Origin: CAJBVG01 sp943371425
Lineage (GTDB): Bacteria > Bacteroidota > Bacteroidia > Sphingobacteriales > Sphingobacteriaceae
Direction: 5' to 3'
NCBI GenBank assembly: GCA_943371425.1
Contig: CALRUR010000005.1
Location: 152,918-216,917 of the forward strand
DNA: 64,000 bases
Numbering within the stretch: position 1 is the first letter of the stretch; each line of letters starts with the position of its first letter. The translations under genes and the position numbers were made by a program. Positions 24,537 through 33,639 of the stretch are shown piece by piece. The notes under the pieces are model-generated. The model worked only from the letters and a program-made list of their open reading frames with translations. It was not told the DNA's origin and did no database searches.

Positions 24537-26396
24537 ATGGCAAAAGTTTCCATTAATATAGCAACCGGCAGCCTCCAAAAGGAGGAAATTATAATAGGCA
24601 TAGATTTAGGTACCACCAACAGTTTAATTGCTTACATAAATGATGATAAAGAGGCCAAGGTTATAAACGACACTGGTAAGGGCATTTTAGTACCTTCTAT
24701 TATCCATTTCCACCCTACGGGAGAAATTATTGTTGGCAATGATGCCAAACCTTATTTAATTTCCGACCCTCAAAACACCATATTTTCAATAAAACGTTTG
24801 CTTGGGCAATCATACAAAGACATTGAAAACTTTAAAGACTTTTTTAGCTATAAAGTTATTGATGATGATGCTGATAGCATTGTAAAAATAAAGGTTGGCG
24901 ATAAATTTTATACTCCTATAGAACTTTCGGCTATGATTTTGCGCGAACTTAAAGAGCGTGCCGAACATGCCCTTAAAACTCCAGTAAACAAAGTGGTAAT
25001 TACCGTTCCTGCCTATTTTAACGATGCACAAAGGCAAGCAACTCGCGATGCAGGTAAAATTGCAGGATTGGATGTTCTCAGAATAGTTAACGAACCTACT
25101 GCAGCAAGTTTGGCTTATGGAATTGGCCTGCATCCCGAAGAAGAAAAAACCATTGCGGTATATGATTTAGGTGGTGGAACATTTGATGTTTCTATCTTAA
25201 AAATTCAAAACGGAATATTTGAAGTACTTTCTACTAACGGCGATACATTTTTGGGTGGTGATGACTTTGACCGAGTAATTATTGATTATTGGTTAAATGC
25301 CTTAAAACTAAATCCACAAGAGGTAATGAGTAACGCCTCCTTAGCTCAAGCCTTTCGCTTAGGTGCAGAGGAAGCAAAAATTGCGTTGAGCTCACAAAAT
25401 ATTTATCAAACAACTATTGATGGACATTTATGTGGCATTACAAAGCAAACTTTTGAAGAACTTATTAATCCTTTAGTTGATAAAACAATTACTTGTTGTG
25501 CTTTAGCCTTAAAAGATGCGGGTTTACAAGTGTCGAAAATTAATGAAGTGGTAATGGTGGGTGGATCTACGCGTACACCATTTGTAAAGCAAAACGTAGC
25601 AAGCTTTTTCAATAAAGCTGTACACGATACCATTAACCCCGATGAAGTGGTAGCTCTTGGTGCAGCTATACAAGCAGATGTTTTATCGGGCAACAGAACC
25701 GATATTTTATTGCTAGATGTAACTCCTCTATCATTAGGAATAGAAACCATGGGAGGATTAATGGATGTAATTATTCCGCGTAACTCTAAAGTACCAACCA
25801 AAGCAGGTAGGCAATACACTACTTCTATAGATGGGCAAGTGAATATGAAGGTTTCGGTGTATCAAGGTGAACGAGATTTGGTTAAAGAAAATAGAAAATT
25901 AGCGGAATTTGATTTGAAAGGAATTCCATCTATGCCGGCAGGTTTACCAAAAGTCGACATCAATTTTATGTTGAATGCCGATGGAATTTTAAAAGTACAA
26001 GCCCTCGAATTACGCTCTGGAGTGAAGCAAGAAGTAGAAGTAAAACCAACGTATGGTTTAACAGATGATGAGGTGGAGCAAATGTTATTAGACTCCATTA
26101 CCAACGCAAAAGATGACATTGCACAACGCATGGTTATAGAAGCTCGTACAGAAGGAGAACAAATGGTGTATACTGCCGAAAACTTTATTAGAAAAAGTGC
26201 TGAGTATTTGAGCATTGATGAAATTGCAGCAACACAGAAATTGATAAATAATTTAAAAGAAGAATTACCTAAAGCAAATAAAGATGCCATACTTAAGGCC
26301 ATCGATGAGTTAAACGAGTACACCAGGCCATTTGCCGAAAGAGTAATGGATGTGGCTGTTTCGCATGCAATGAAAGGTAAAAAAGTTGATGAATAA
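24537..26396 (+). CDS. hscA: HscA-type Hsp70 chaperone for iron-sulfur assembly
   Basis: A 619-residue Hsp70. The start at 24537 gives MAKVSINIATGSLQKEE before IGIDLGTTNSL, the short N-terminal extension I associate with Bacteroidota HscA; the frame is open 7 codons further up. The ATPase domain (about 10-385) has VVITVPAYFNDAQRQATRDAG, DLGGGTFDVSIL and VMVGGSTRTPFV; a substrate-binding domain follows (LLLDVTPLSLGIETMGG). It lacks the long acidic DnaK tail. HscA helps transfer Fe-S clusters from the scaffold IscU. fdx and iscX lie 20 kb away. The stop overlaps or abuts the DsbA-family gene. DnaK is the alternative, less likely. Confidence 0.85.
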   Translation: MAKVSINIATGSLQKEEIIIGIDLGTTNSLIAYINDDKEAKVINDTGKGILVPSIIHFHPTGEIIVGNDAKPYLISDPQNTIFSIKRLLGQSYKDIENFKDFFSYKVIDDDADSIVKIKVGDKFYTPIELSAMILRELKERAEHALKTPVNKVVITVPAYFNDAQRQATRDAGKIAGLDVLRIVNEPTAASLAYGIGLHPEEEKTIAVYDLGGGTFDVSILKIQNGIFEVLSTNGDTFLGGDDFDRVIIDYWLNALKLNPQEVMSNASLAQAFRLGAEEAKIALSSQNIYQTTIDGHLCGITKQTFEELINPLVDKTITCCALALKDAGLQVSKINEVVMVGGSTRTPFVKQNVASFFNKAVHDTINPDEVVALGAAIQADVLSGNRTDILLLDVTPLSLGIETMGGLMDVIIPRNSKVPTKAGRQYTTSIDGQVNMKVSVYQGERDLVKENRKLAEFDLKGIPSMPAGLPKVDINFMLNADGILKVQALELRSGVKQEVEVKPTYGLTDDEVEQMLLDSITNAKDDIAQRMVIEARTEGEQMVYTAENFIRKSAEYLSIDEIAATQKLINNLKEELPKANKDAILKAIDELNEYTRPFAERVMDVAVSHAMKGKKVDE

Positions 26397-26397
26397 A

Positions 26398-27045
26398 ATG
26401 AAAAAAACAATAAGTATAAAAGTTGCATCAGATGTCGTATGCCCATGGTGTTTAGTGGGTAAAAAAGAATTAGAAATTGCCATTGAGCAATTAAAAGAAG
26501 AGTATCATTTTGATGTGCAATTTTTGCCATTCGAATTAGATCCAAATATTAGCCAAGAGGGAGTTGATTTTAAACCCTACATTACTCAAAAATTTGGAGA
26601 CTGGAATCGTTTTTTGCAAAACTCAAACATGTTGGTAGAGCGTGGTAAAAATATCGGAATCAATTTCGATTTTCAAAATATAAACAGATCGCCAAATACA
26701 TTTAACATACATAGAATTATACAATTTGCTCATCAGTTTGGATTGCAAGCTGCCGTAAAGGAAGCTTATATGAAGGCCTATTTTGAAAATGGAATTGATT
26801 TAACAGATAGAGCTAATGTATTGGATGTAGCAGTAAATGCTGGGCTCGACGGAGACTTAGTGTTGGAATTGTTAAATGGGAATGAAGGAGAAAACGAAGT
26901 GCAAATGATACAAGAAAGTATGCGTGCAATGGGAATTTCTGGAGTTCCGTTTTTTATTATTAACGACCAATACGGATTAAGTGGAGCAGTGCCCGCAGAG
27001 CAATTGGTGCAAGCATTTAAAGAATTAGAACAGAAGCAAGATTAA
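26398..27045 (+). CDS. DsbA-family oxidoreductase (FrnE-like)
   Basis: A 215-residue thioredoxin-fold protein when started at the ATG one base after the hscA stop (in-frame starts at 26386 and 26389 would overlap hscA). The active site is CPWC (Cys15, Cys18) in ASDVVCPWCLVGKKE and the cis-Pro loop is GISGVPFFIIN, the FrnE/2-hydroxychromene-carboxylate isomerase-like branch. No signal peptide is visible, so it is likely a cytoplasmic thiol oxidoreductase or isomerase. Likely co-transcribed with hscA. Its stop overlaps the end of ribE by 4 bp on the other strand. Confidence 0.9.
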   Translation: MKKTISIKVASDVVCPWCLVGKKELEIAIEQLKEEYHFDVQFLPFELDPNISQEGVDFKPYITQKFGDWNRFLQNSNMLVERGKNIGINFDFQNINRSPNTFNIHRIIQFAHQFGLQAAVKEAYMKAYFENGIDLTDRANVLDVAVNAGLDGDLVLELLNGNEGENEVQMIQESMRAMGISGVPFFIINDQYGLSGAVPAEQLVQAFKELEQKQD

Positions 27046-27632
27046 GTTCTTGCTTCCATCATTTTTGCTAAATATTTTCCAATAATATCGAATTCAATAT
27101 TTATTTTATCGCCAACTTTTAAGGTATGCATATTGGTATGCTCATACGTGTAAGGAATAATAGCTACCGAAAACTCTGAATGTTCAGAATCAACCACTGT
27201 TAAACTTATTCCGTTAATACATACAGATCCTTTTTCTACGGTTAAAAAACCTGCAGCGGTAGGATGCTTAAATCTAAATCTCCAACTGCCACCTTCATCT
27301 GTAATTGCAATACATTCCGCGGTGGTATCAACATGCCCTTGCACAATATGCCCATCTAAACGACCGTTCATTTGCATACAACGTTCTAAATTTATTTTAC
27401 TACTGATGGTCCACGATCCTAAATTGGTTTTGTTTAATGTTTCATCAATAGCAGTAACAGTATGACTATGCTCATCGCATTTTACCACGGTTAAACAAAC
27501 CCCATTGTGTGCAACACTTTGGTCTATTTTTAATTCTTTAGAGATAGTAGATTTTATACTGAAGTGTATATTCTGCTGATCTTTTTCGATGGCAATTATT
27601 TCGCCTAAATTTTCTATGATTCCGGTAAACAA
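27042..27632 (-). CDS. ribE: Riboflavin synthase, TTG start
   Basis: A 196-residue alpha-type riboflavin synthase that dismutates two 6,7-dimethyl-8-ribityllumazines. It has the diagnostic N-terminus MFTGIIE, two tandem lumazine-binding domains (about 1-95 and 96-190), VAHNGVCLTV and KGSVCINGISLTVV. The start codon is TTG (27632-27630): a TAA lies four codons upstream in the same frame and no ATG intervenes. The upstream gap holds heptad and octad arrays. Confidence 0.95.
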   Translation of the reverse strand: MFTGIIENLGEIIAIEKDQQNIHFSIKSTISKELKIDQSVAHNGVCLTVVKCDEHSHTVTAIDETLNKTNLGSWTISSKINLERCMQMNGRLDGHIVQGHVDTTAECIAITDEGGSWRFRFKHPTAAGFLTVEKGSVCINGISLTVVDSEHSEFSVAIIPYTYEHTNMHTLKVGDKINIEFDIIGKYLAKMMEART

Positions 27633-27636
27633 CTTT

Positions 27637-27678
27637 TTGAATTATGAATTATGAATTATGAATTATGAATGATTGAGT
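27637..27678. repeat. Heptad array, unit ATGAATT
   Basis: Six in-phase 7-bp units (TTGAATT, ATGAATT three times, ATGAATG, ATTGAGT) lie directly upstream of the ribE TTG start and so probably inside its leader. Confidence 0.75.
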
Positions 27679-27696
27679 TATTGTTGATTCTGTGGG

Positions 27697-27736
27697 TTTA
27701 CATTTGCACATTTTCGTATTTACGCATTTACCTAAT
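27697..27736. repeat. Octad array, units TTNNNATT type
   Basis: Five in-phase 8-bp units (TTTACATT, TGCACATT, TTCGTATT, TACGCATT, TACCTAAT) run into the stop codon of the upstream CHU_C gene. Only the ATT end is well kept. Confidence 0.6.
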
Positions 27737-30346
27737 TAATTCTATATATCCCGTTTTTGCTTTCGCTTTTAATCCTCTTAATCTTATTTCGCTGTATTCT
27801 ATTGTATAAAAATATGTACCTACTGGTAAATCGTTTCCGGTATTATTTTCTTTCCCGTTCCATTTTATCATTGGGTCCGATGTTTGGTAAACTAATTTAC
27901 CATACCTGTTGTAAATAGTAATCTGAACCTTATCAACAAAATCAATACTATCTGGCATAGGGCTAAACAAATCGTTTATGTTATCGCCGTTTGGTGTAAA
28001 TGTATTTGGTAGATTTAATACAGGGCAATTATCCACACATACAATGTTGCTGCGTTCACTTTCATTATTAAATGAATCTATAGAAGTTATAAAATAACAT
28101 CCGGCAATAGATTTCAATAAATTTGCATCTATAAAAGTAGTATCGTTCTGTGTGGGGGTTGTATAAATAATCGCAAAATCACTGCCTTCAAATTCAGATT
28201 TATACACATTGTATCGAACTACATCTCCACTGTTTACAGTACTTGGCAACCATGCCAAATCATTTAAGTATAACTGGCAACTAGGTGTTACAGTTAAAAA
28301 TGGAGGCTCTGGTTTACGTGTATCTAAAGGAGTAACACAATATTGTTGTGATAGGTTAATCAATGGGTTTATAAATCCTCCAACAGGATACTCACCAACG
28401 GCGAGTATATAGTAACAATATTCCTTACCATCAACTAAACCCGTATCTATATACGAATTGGTATAAGCAATGCCCACAGAGTCGAATATGTTCACATCAT
28501 TCAATCGGTACACAATAAAACTATCATTCTCCCAAGGAGTGTTTACTCGCCAACTCAGTTGTATGGTTCTGTTTTCTGCAGTAATAGATTCTAAAAACAC
28601 AGAGCTTGCTGGTCTTGAGTTTCCTATTAAATTTCCTGCCGAATACATTTCAATAACATAGGTGTATTGTTCATCTTCGGTATTTAAATTTGCATCGTAT
28701 AAAACAGTATCGCTCACATCACCTAAAAAATTACCGGTACTAGTTTTTAGTAATTGTGCAGTTGCATTTGTACTACTGGTTCTCATCCATCTAAACTCAT
28801 ACGGGCCAGGGAATTGTACAGTATCTAACTCGGTAGGTTTACTAAAAATTACAGTATCAGTTCCAATGGTATTACTTGTAGTTTGTATACTTACTTTTGT
28901 AATGGATGGTAGATCTCTACTTAACCTGTTGCAAGTTTCATTAGAAACAATACTTTCTGCTCCATCTGCAAAAAATGCAAAAATTCTATAGCAGTAATCC
29001 TTGCCAATAAACAAGCCTTGGCCATTGTTATCATCTCTAAATGTTACAGCATTTATATCGTTAATAGTTTCTATTAATTGATAACCTTTTTGAGGGTTTA
29101 GGCCAGTTTCGCAGGTACTTGGACTAAAAGAGTTGCTATTTTCTTTTCTATAAATTTTATATCCGATAGCATTGTCGCAGCTAATGCGATCCCAGCTTAA
29201 GTTTATGCCATTTCCCAAGCGGGTACTTTGTAAATTTTGAGGAGCAGGTGCAACAATTCTTATTTGCCAATCTTCCAAATCAACCAATTTTGGTGAACCA
29301 TTATCTACTGCTTTAAATACAATTTGATAAGGTTGTTTACGAACCGTTAGGCAAGAACTTTTCCAATAAAATGGTTGAGTAATATTTCCGGTTCCTACGG
29401 AATTTTGTGTAAATAAAATAGTGTCGTTTCCGCTCAATTCAAATGGTCCACCGGTTGCAGATAAAGTTACTCTATCATTATCCATATCATTCGCGAAAAC
29501 ATTAATGGTTAATGAAGATCCGGCAATAATACATGTATCTTTTATAGGAGTAATAACAGGTGGATTATTATCTGTTAATACAATTTCTATTTGCATGTCG
29601 CGCACAATGTAACCTATGCGTAAATACGTTTTGTTTTTCTCAATATAACGCCATTCTTCTACCATAATGGCAATGTTGTACAAGCCAAGGCGTATAGGAT
29701 TTTCCCATACTAGCTGACCGGTGCGTGGGTCTATTTCAAATTTAACAGAGGCAAATCCGTTGGCAACATCAGGTATTTTAAATCCGAACACATCTAATCC
29801 TACATCTTGCTTGCATGATACGAGTTTAAAACTCAAACTATCACCATCTAAATCAAATGCATTTGGGTTATGTACAAATAATTTATTTAAGCCTCCAAAG
29901 TCAATCGGTTCTAAAAGTAAAGTAGGGGAGTTGTTAAAGCCAATAAAGGGATTTATTACCAATTCTGTTTCCACATAAAATGCGGTGTTAATAGAGTTCA
30001 ACATGTTTTGTACATTGTTGTTTCTATTAGGGTCTTGGTAGCTAATTATATAATTAGAGTAACCCGGAAAGGTGTGAGTGAATTTGTATCTATTGCGTTG
30101 TATAAAAGGGCCAACCAAGGTACGTTCTATACGTGGTCGCTCTTCTTCGGTACCATCACCATATTTTAAAATAGCAGTAGGCCTATCAGCATTGCCTGCA
30201 TTACTTACATCGGTAAAAGTAGTTAAGGTAAATTCGTATTGTAAAGCACTTAATTGTCGGTATGTAATTTCTCCAGCACGGTTGTGGGTAGCAAACGCAG
30301 AAACGCTTAATATAAAAATAGACAATAAGAGTATTATTCGTTTCAT
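27728..30346 (-). CDS. Large secreted protein with fibronectin III-like segments and CHU_C T9SS tail
   Basis: 872 residues when started at the ATG at 30346, which gives a normal signal peptide (MKRIILLLSIFILSVSAFA); the open frame extends 13 codons further. The N-terminal third (ATHNRAGEITYRQLSALQYE onward, with FDLDGDSLSFKL and an integrin-like ..DPRTGQLVW segment) resembles the ig-like head of many Bacteroidota gliding-associated proteins. Fibronectin type III-like segments occupy the middle (INLSWDRISCDNAIGYKIYR). The last ~90 residues are CHU_C (PNTFTPNGDNINDLF; IYNRYGKLVYQ; GTYFYTIEY). Likely a T9SS-exported surface protein. Confidence 0.88.
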   Translation of the reverse strand: MKRIILLLSIFILSVSAFATHNRAGEITYRQLSALQYEFTLTTFTDVSNAGNADRPTAILKYGDGTEEERPRIERTLVGPFIQRNRYKFTHTFPGYSNYIISYQDPNRNNNVQNMLNSINTAFYVETELVINPFIGFNNSPTLLLEPIDFGGLNKLFVHNPNAFDLDGDSLSFKLVSCKQDVGLDVFGFKIPDVANGFASVKFEIDPRTGQLVWENPIRLGLYNIAIMVEEWRYIEKNKTYLRIGYIVRDMQIEIVLTDNNPPVITPIKDTCIIAGSSLTINVFANDMDNDRVTLSATGGPFELSGNDTILFTQNSVGTGNITQPFYWKSSCLTVRKQPYQIVFKAVDNGSPKLVDLEDWQIRIVAPAPQNLQSTRLGNGINLSWDRISCDNAIGYKIYRKENSNSFSPSTCETGLNPQKGYQLIETINDINAVTFRDDNNGQGLFIGKDYCYRIFAFFADGAESIVSNETCNRLSRDLPSITKVSIQTTSNTIGTDTVIFSKPTELDTVQFPGPYEFRWMRTSSTNATAQLLKTSTGNFLGDVSDTVLYDANLNTEDEQYTYVIEMYSAGNLIGNSRPASSVFLESITAENRTIQLSWRVNTPWENDSFIVYRLNDVNIFDSVGIAYTNSYIDTGLVDGKEYCYYILAVGEYPVGGFINPLINLSQQYCVTPLDTRKPEPPFLTVTPSCQLYLNDLAWLPSTVNSGDVVRYNVYKSEFEGSDFAIIYTTPTQNDTTFIDANLLKSIAGCYFITSIDSFNNESERSNIVCVDNCPVLNLPNTFTPNGDNINDLFSPMPDSIDFVDKVQITIYNRYGKLVYQTSDPMIKWNGKENNTGNDLPVGTYFYTIEYSEIRLRGLKAKAKTGYIELIR

Positions 30347-30406
30347 ATGTAATGTACCACAACTAATATACCAATTATGCTTCATAAATGGTTTAATAAC
30401 GAATTA

Positions 30407-31888
30407 TTAATTTCTTCTATTGTTTAACCAAGCAGAACTATCATTGTTTGATGTTTGTTCTATGGTTTTTTTCTGTTTGCTTTTCCAAAATTGAGCAATC
30501 GTTAGAGCTGCTACTTCAGCTTCCTCTTCATTAAAATCCTTTAAACTATCTGTATTGAAGAAGTTCTTTACAAAATGGGTATCAAAATTGCCCGATCTAA
30601 AGGCTTCATGCTGCATTACAAATTTGCCAAAGGGCAAGGTCGTTTGTATACCTGTAATTACATAGTCGTCAATTGCACGAATCATACGTTCAATAGCCTC
30701 TTCTCGGTCTTTCCCATAGGTTACCAATTTAGCAATCATTGGGTCGTAATAAATAGGAATGTCCATGCCTTCTACAAAACCATCGTCTACTCGCACACCT
30801 AAGCCCTGCGGTACTTTGTAGGTTTGTAGAGTACCAATGTCTGGTAAAAAATTATTGTTCGGATCTTCTGCATACACACGTAATTCTATAGCGTGTCCGT
30901 TTATTTTTAGATCCTCTTGTGTAAACGATAATTTCTCGCCACGTGCAATTTTTATTTGCTCTTTTACTAAATCAATTCCTGTAATTTGTTCGGTTACCGG
31001 GTGCTCCACTTGTAAACGGGTGTTCATTTCTAAAAAATAGAAATCTTTGTTATTTTCTAATATAAACTCCACCGTACCAGCGCCAGTATAGTTGCAAGAT
31101 TTAGCTACATTTACCGCGCATTCGCCCATTGCTTTTCGAATTTCTGGTGTTAATACTGCTGAAGGTGCCTCTTCTACCACTTTTTGATGGCGGCGTTGTA
31201 CCGAACACTCTCTTTCAAATAAATAGACAATATTTCCGTGGGTGTCCCCTAATACTTGTATTTCAATATGTCTTGGTGAACCAACGTATCGTTCAATAAA
31301 TACGGCGCCATCGCCAAATGCCGAAACAGCTTCACTTACGGCCAATTGCATTTGCTCTTCAAAATCGTCCACCTTTTCAACAATACGCATACCCTTACCA
31401 CCACCACCTGCTGCAGCTTTAATCAAAATTGGGAAGCCAACTTCTACGGCTCTATCTTTGGCTACTTGCACATCGCCAATAGCTTCTTCGGTACCGGGTA
31501 CCATAGGTATATTATAACTTAATGCCGCGGCTTTTGCCGATAGTTTATTTCCCATCATTTCCATGGCTTCTGGTGATGGGCCTATGAGGGTAATGCCTGC
31601 TTCTTTTACTTTACGGGCAAAGGCAGCATTCTCAGATAAAAATCCGTAACCCGGGTGTATCGCATCGGCACCTGTAAGTTTACATGCATCTATAATTTTT
31701 TCCATTACCAAATACGATTGGTTAGAGGGCGCCGGGCCAATAAGTACTGCTTCATCCGCGTATTGTACGTGTGGCGAAAGTCTATCGGCTTCTGAGTAAA
31801 CCGCAACCGTTGCAATACCCATTTCTCTTGCAGAACGCATAATGCGTAAGGCTATTTCTCCTCTATTGGCAATTAATATCTTTTTCAA
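30407..31888 (-). CDS. accC: Biotin carboxylase subunit of acetyl-CoA (or acyl-CoA) carboxylase
   Basis: A 493-residue ATP-grasp enzyme that carboxylates biotin on its carrier protein. Landmarks: MKKILIANRGEIALRI, GGGGKGMRIV (ATP loop), FIERYV, EMNTRLQVEHPVTE (catalytic and metal region) and RVYAEDP. It is ~40 residues longer than the E. coli enzyme through a polar C-terminal tail. No biotin carrier or carboxyltransferase gene is adjacent, so whether it serves acetyl-CoA or propionyl-CoA carboxylase cannot be decided here. Cytoplasmic. Confidence 0.94.
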   Translation of the reverse strand: MKKILIANRGEIALRIMRSAREMGIATVAVYSEADRLSPHVQYADEAVLIGPAPSNQSYLVMEKIIDACKLTGADAIHPGYGFLSENAAFARKVKEAGITLIGPSPEAMEMMGNKLSAKAAALSYNIPMVPGTEEAIGDVQVAKDRAVEVGFPILIKAAAGGGGKGMRIVEKVDDFEEQMQLAVSEAVSAFGDGAVFIERYVGSPRHIEIQVLGDTHGNIVYLFERECSVQRRHQKVVEEAPSAVLTPEIRKAMGECAVNVAKSCNYTGAGTVEFILENNKDFYFLEMNTRLQVEHPVTEQITGIDLVKEQIKIARGEKLSFTQEDLKINGHAIELRVYAEDPNNNFLPDIGTLQTYKVPQGLGVRVDDGFVEGMDIPIYYDPMIAKLVTYGKDREEAIERMIRAIDDYVITGIQTTLPFGKFVMQHEAFRSGNFDTHFVKNFFNTDSLKDFNEEEAEVAALTIAQFWKSKQKKTIEQTSNNDSSAWLNNRRN

Positions 31889-31994
31889 TGTTATATGTGT
31901 TAATTCGTATAGAAGGTAAAAATATCAATTTACACGATATTTATTGCTATTTGAAAAAGGAACTATATATCAGAATAAATTCTAATTTTGAGGC

Positions 31995-32654
31995 GTGATT
32001 AGTGTAAAAATTATTAAATCCTTATTACTGAAAGATTTACTCATTGAGTGGAGAAATAAATACTCTTTCAATGGCATTCTTTTATATGTGTTTTCTACTG
32101 TTTTTATTTGCTATTTATCTTTTAAACAAATAAACCCAGTAGTGTGGAATGCATTATTCTGGATCATCATGTTATTTGCTTCTGTAAATGCAGTGGCTAA
32201 GAGCTTTATGCAAGAAACGAAAGGGAGATTTTTATACATGTATACCATTAGCTCGGCTCAAAACATCATCATCTCCAAAATAATTTACAATGCTTTGTTG
32301 ATGATGCTATTATCTCTCATCAGCATACTATTTTATTCGGTAGTTTTTAAAAATCCTGTTCAAGATCCGTTATTCTACGGAATCGCTGTAATACTTGGTG
32401 GGCTTAGTTTTTCAACTATATTAACCATGGTATCGGCCATTGCTTCTAAGGTAAATAACAATACTACTTTAATGGCAATTTTAAGCTTCCCAATAATGGT
32501 GCCTTTATTAATGTTGTTAATAAAGTTTTCTAAGAATGCTATTGATGGTTTGGACCGTTCGGTAAGCATGAATGAGCTGAGCGCTATTTTACTACTCAAT
32601 GTAATAACAATTGCTATTTCTTTGTTGTTATTTCCTTACATTTGGCGTGAATAA
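31995..32654 (+). CDS. ccmB: Heme exporter protein CcmB, GTG start
   Basis: A 219-residue membrane protein with about six helices. KDLLIEWRNKYSFNGILLY near the N-terminus is typical of CcmB, the permease of the CcmAB ABC complex that drives release of holo-CcmE. It starts at GTG 31995; a TAATTTTG promoter-like element lies at 31983-31990, close enough that the leader would be very short. ccmC follows 17 bp later. No ccmA is in the window. Confidence 0.88.
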   Translation: MISVKIIKSLLLKDLLIEWRNKYSFNGILLYVFSTVFICYLSFKQINPVVWNALFWIIMLFASVNAVAKSFMQETKGRFLYMYTISSAQNIIISKIIYNALLMMLLSLISILFYSVVFKNPVQDPLFYGIAVILGGLSFSTILTMVSAIASKVNNNTTLMAILSFPIMVPLLMLLIKFSKNAIDGLDRSVSMNELSAILLLNVITIAISLLLFPYIWRE

Positions 32655-32671
32655 ATAAGACATAAATTTAG

Positions 32672-33340
32672 ATGTTGATTAAACAAAATTGGTGGAAATA
32701 TTTAGGGATACTACTTGTATTGTACAGTATTTTCCAAGGCTTACTAGGCTCGGTTCCAGAGTTACCTATTTTACACGAATCCATTAGAAATGTATACTTC
32801 CATGTACCCATGTGGTTCGCTATGATTATCTTGTTTGTAGTAAATGCTGCATACAGTGTAAAGTATTTAAATTCAAACAATACGAAGCACGATACTTGGG
32901 CGGTAGAATCTGCTAACATTGGTGTATTACTAGGAATATTGGGCATTGTAACCGGTATGGTATGGGCAAAATATACTTGGGGCGAGGCTTGGAGCAACGA
33001 CCCTAAGCAAAACAGTGCGGCTATTGCATTGCTTGTTTACATGGCTTATTTTGTTTTGAGAGGATCAATAGAAGATGAGCAAAAAAAGGCAAAGATTTCT
33101 GCTGTGTACAGTGTATTCGCCTTTCCAATAATGATCGTATTGATTTTTATTTTACCTCGTTTAACAGACTCTCTGCACCCTGGCAACGGAGGTAACCCTG
33201 GCTTTAATACATATGATATGGATAACGACATGCGTAAAGTATTTTACCCTGCAGTTATTGGTTGGATTTTGATGGGAGTATGGATTGCACAAGTGAAATT
33301 CAGATTAAGAACTTTAGAGATTAAATCATTAGAAAAATAA
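32672..33340 (+). CDS. ccmC: Cytochrome c biogenesis protein CcmC
   Basis: A 222-residue heme-handling membrane protein that loads heme onto CcmE. It has about six helices, conserved histidines in YFHVPMWF and in SLHPGNGG, and a tryptophan-rich motif WGEAWSNDPKQ, the Bacteroidota version of the WWD heme-binding loop. It lies between ccmB and ccmD with gaps of 17 and 3 bp, so the three form one transcript. Confidence 0.92.
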   Translation: MLIKQNWWKYLGILLVLYSIFQGLLGSVPELPILHESIRNVYFHVPMWFAMIILFVVNAAYSVKYLNSNNTKHDTWAVESANIGVLLGILGIVTGMVWAKYTWGEAWSNDPKQNSAAIALLVYMAYFVLRGSIEDEQKKAKISAVYSVFAFPIMIVLIFILPRLTDSLHPGNGGNPGFNTYDMDNDMRKVFYPAVIGWILMGVWIAQVKFRLRTLEIKSLEK

Positions 33341-33343
33341 AGA

Positions 33344-33556
33344 ATGAAAAAGATATTATTTACCCTTACATTCCTATTTATGGCATTTTGTACGTTCGCT
33401 CAAGCACCCGAAAAAGTAGAAATGGCAGAGGCATTGAGGAGCTCTGGTAAAATATATGTTGTAGTAGGAGTTATCGCTGTAATATTCTTAGGCATAGCTA
33501 CTTATTTAATTTATATGGAGCGCCGACTAAGTAAATTAGAAAAAGAGCAGAAATAA
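33344..33556 (+). CDS. ccmD: CcmD-like small membrane protein
   Basis: A 70-residue protein with a signal-like N-terminus (cleavage after FAQ near residue 20) and one membrane helix (IYVVVGVIAVIFLGIATYLIY) followed by a charged helix. Size, topology and position 3 bp after ccmC identify it as the CcmD equivalent, which helps release holo-CcmE from CcmC. Sequence similarity to proteobacterial CcmD is low, as usual for this subunit. Confidence 0.8.
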   Translation: MKKILFTLTFLFMAFCTFAQAPEKVEMAEALRSSGKIYVVVGVIAVIFLGIATYLIYMERRLSKLEKEQK

Positions 33557-33639
33557 TTTGCTAAAGAGAATTATTAATCAAACATTTGCTTAGAATTTTA
33601 TAATAACAATTCAACAATTACTTAACAAAAAATTTGTTT

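Noticed and set aside
25862..26545. 227-codon minus-strand ORF
   Set aside because: Antisense to hscA and the DsbA-family gene, both certain; composition is typical of a reverse-frame shadow.
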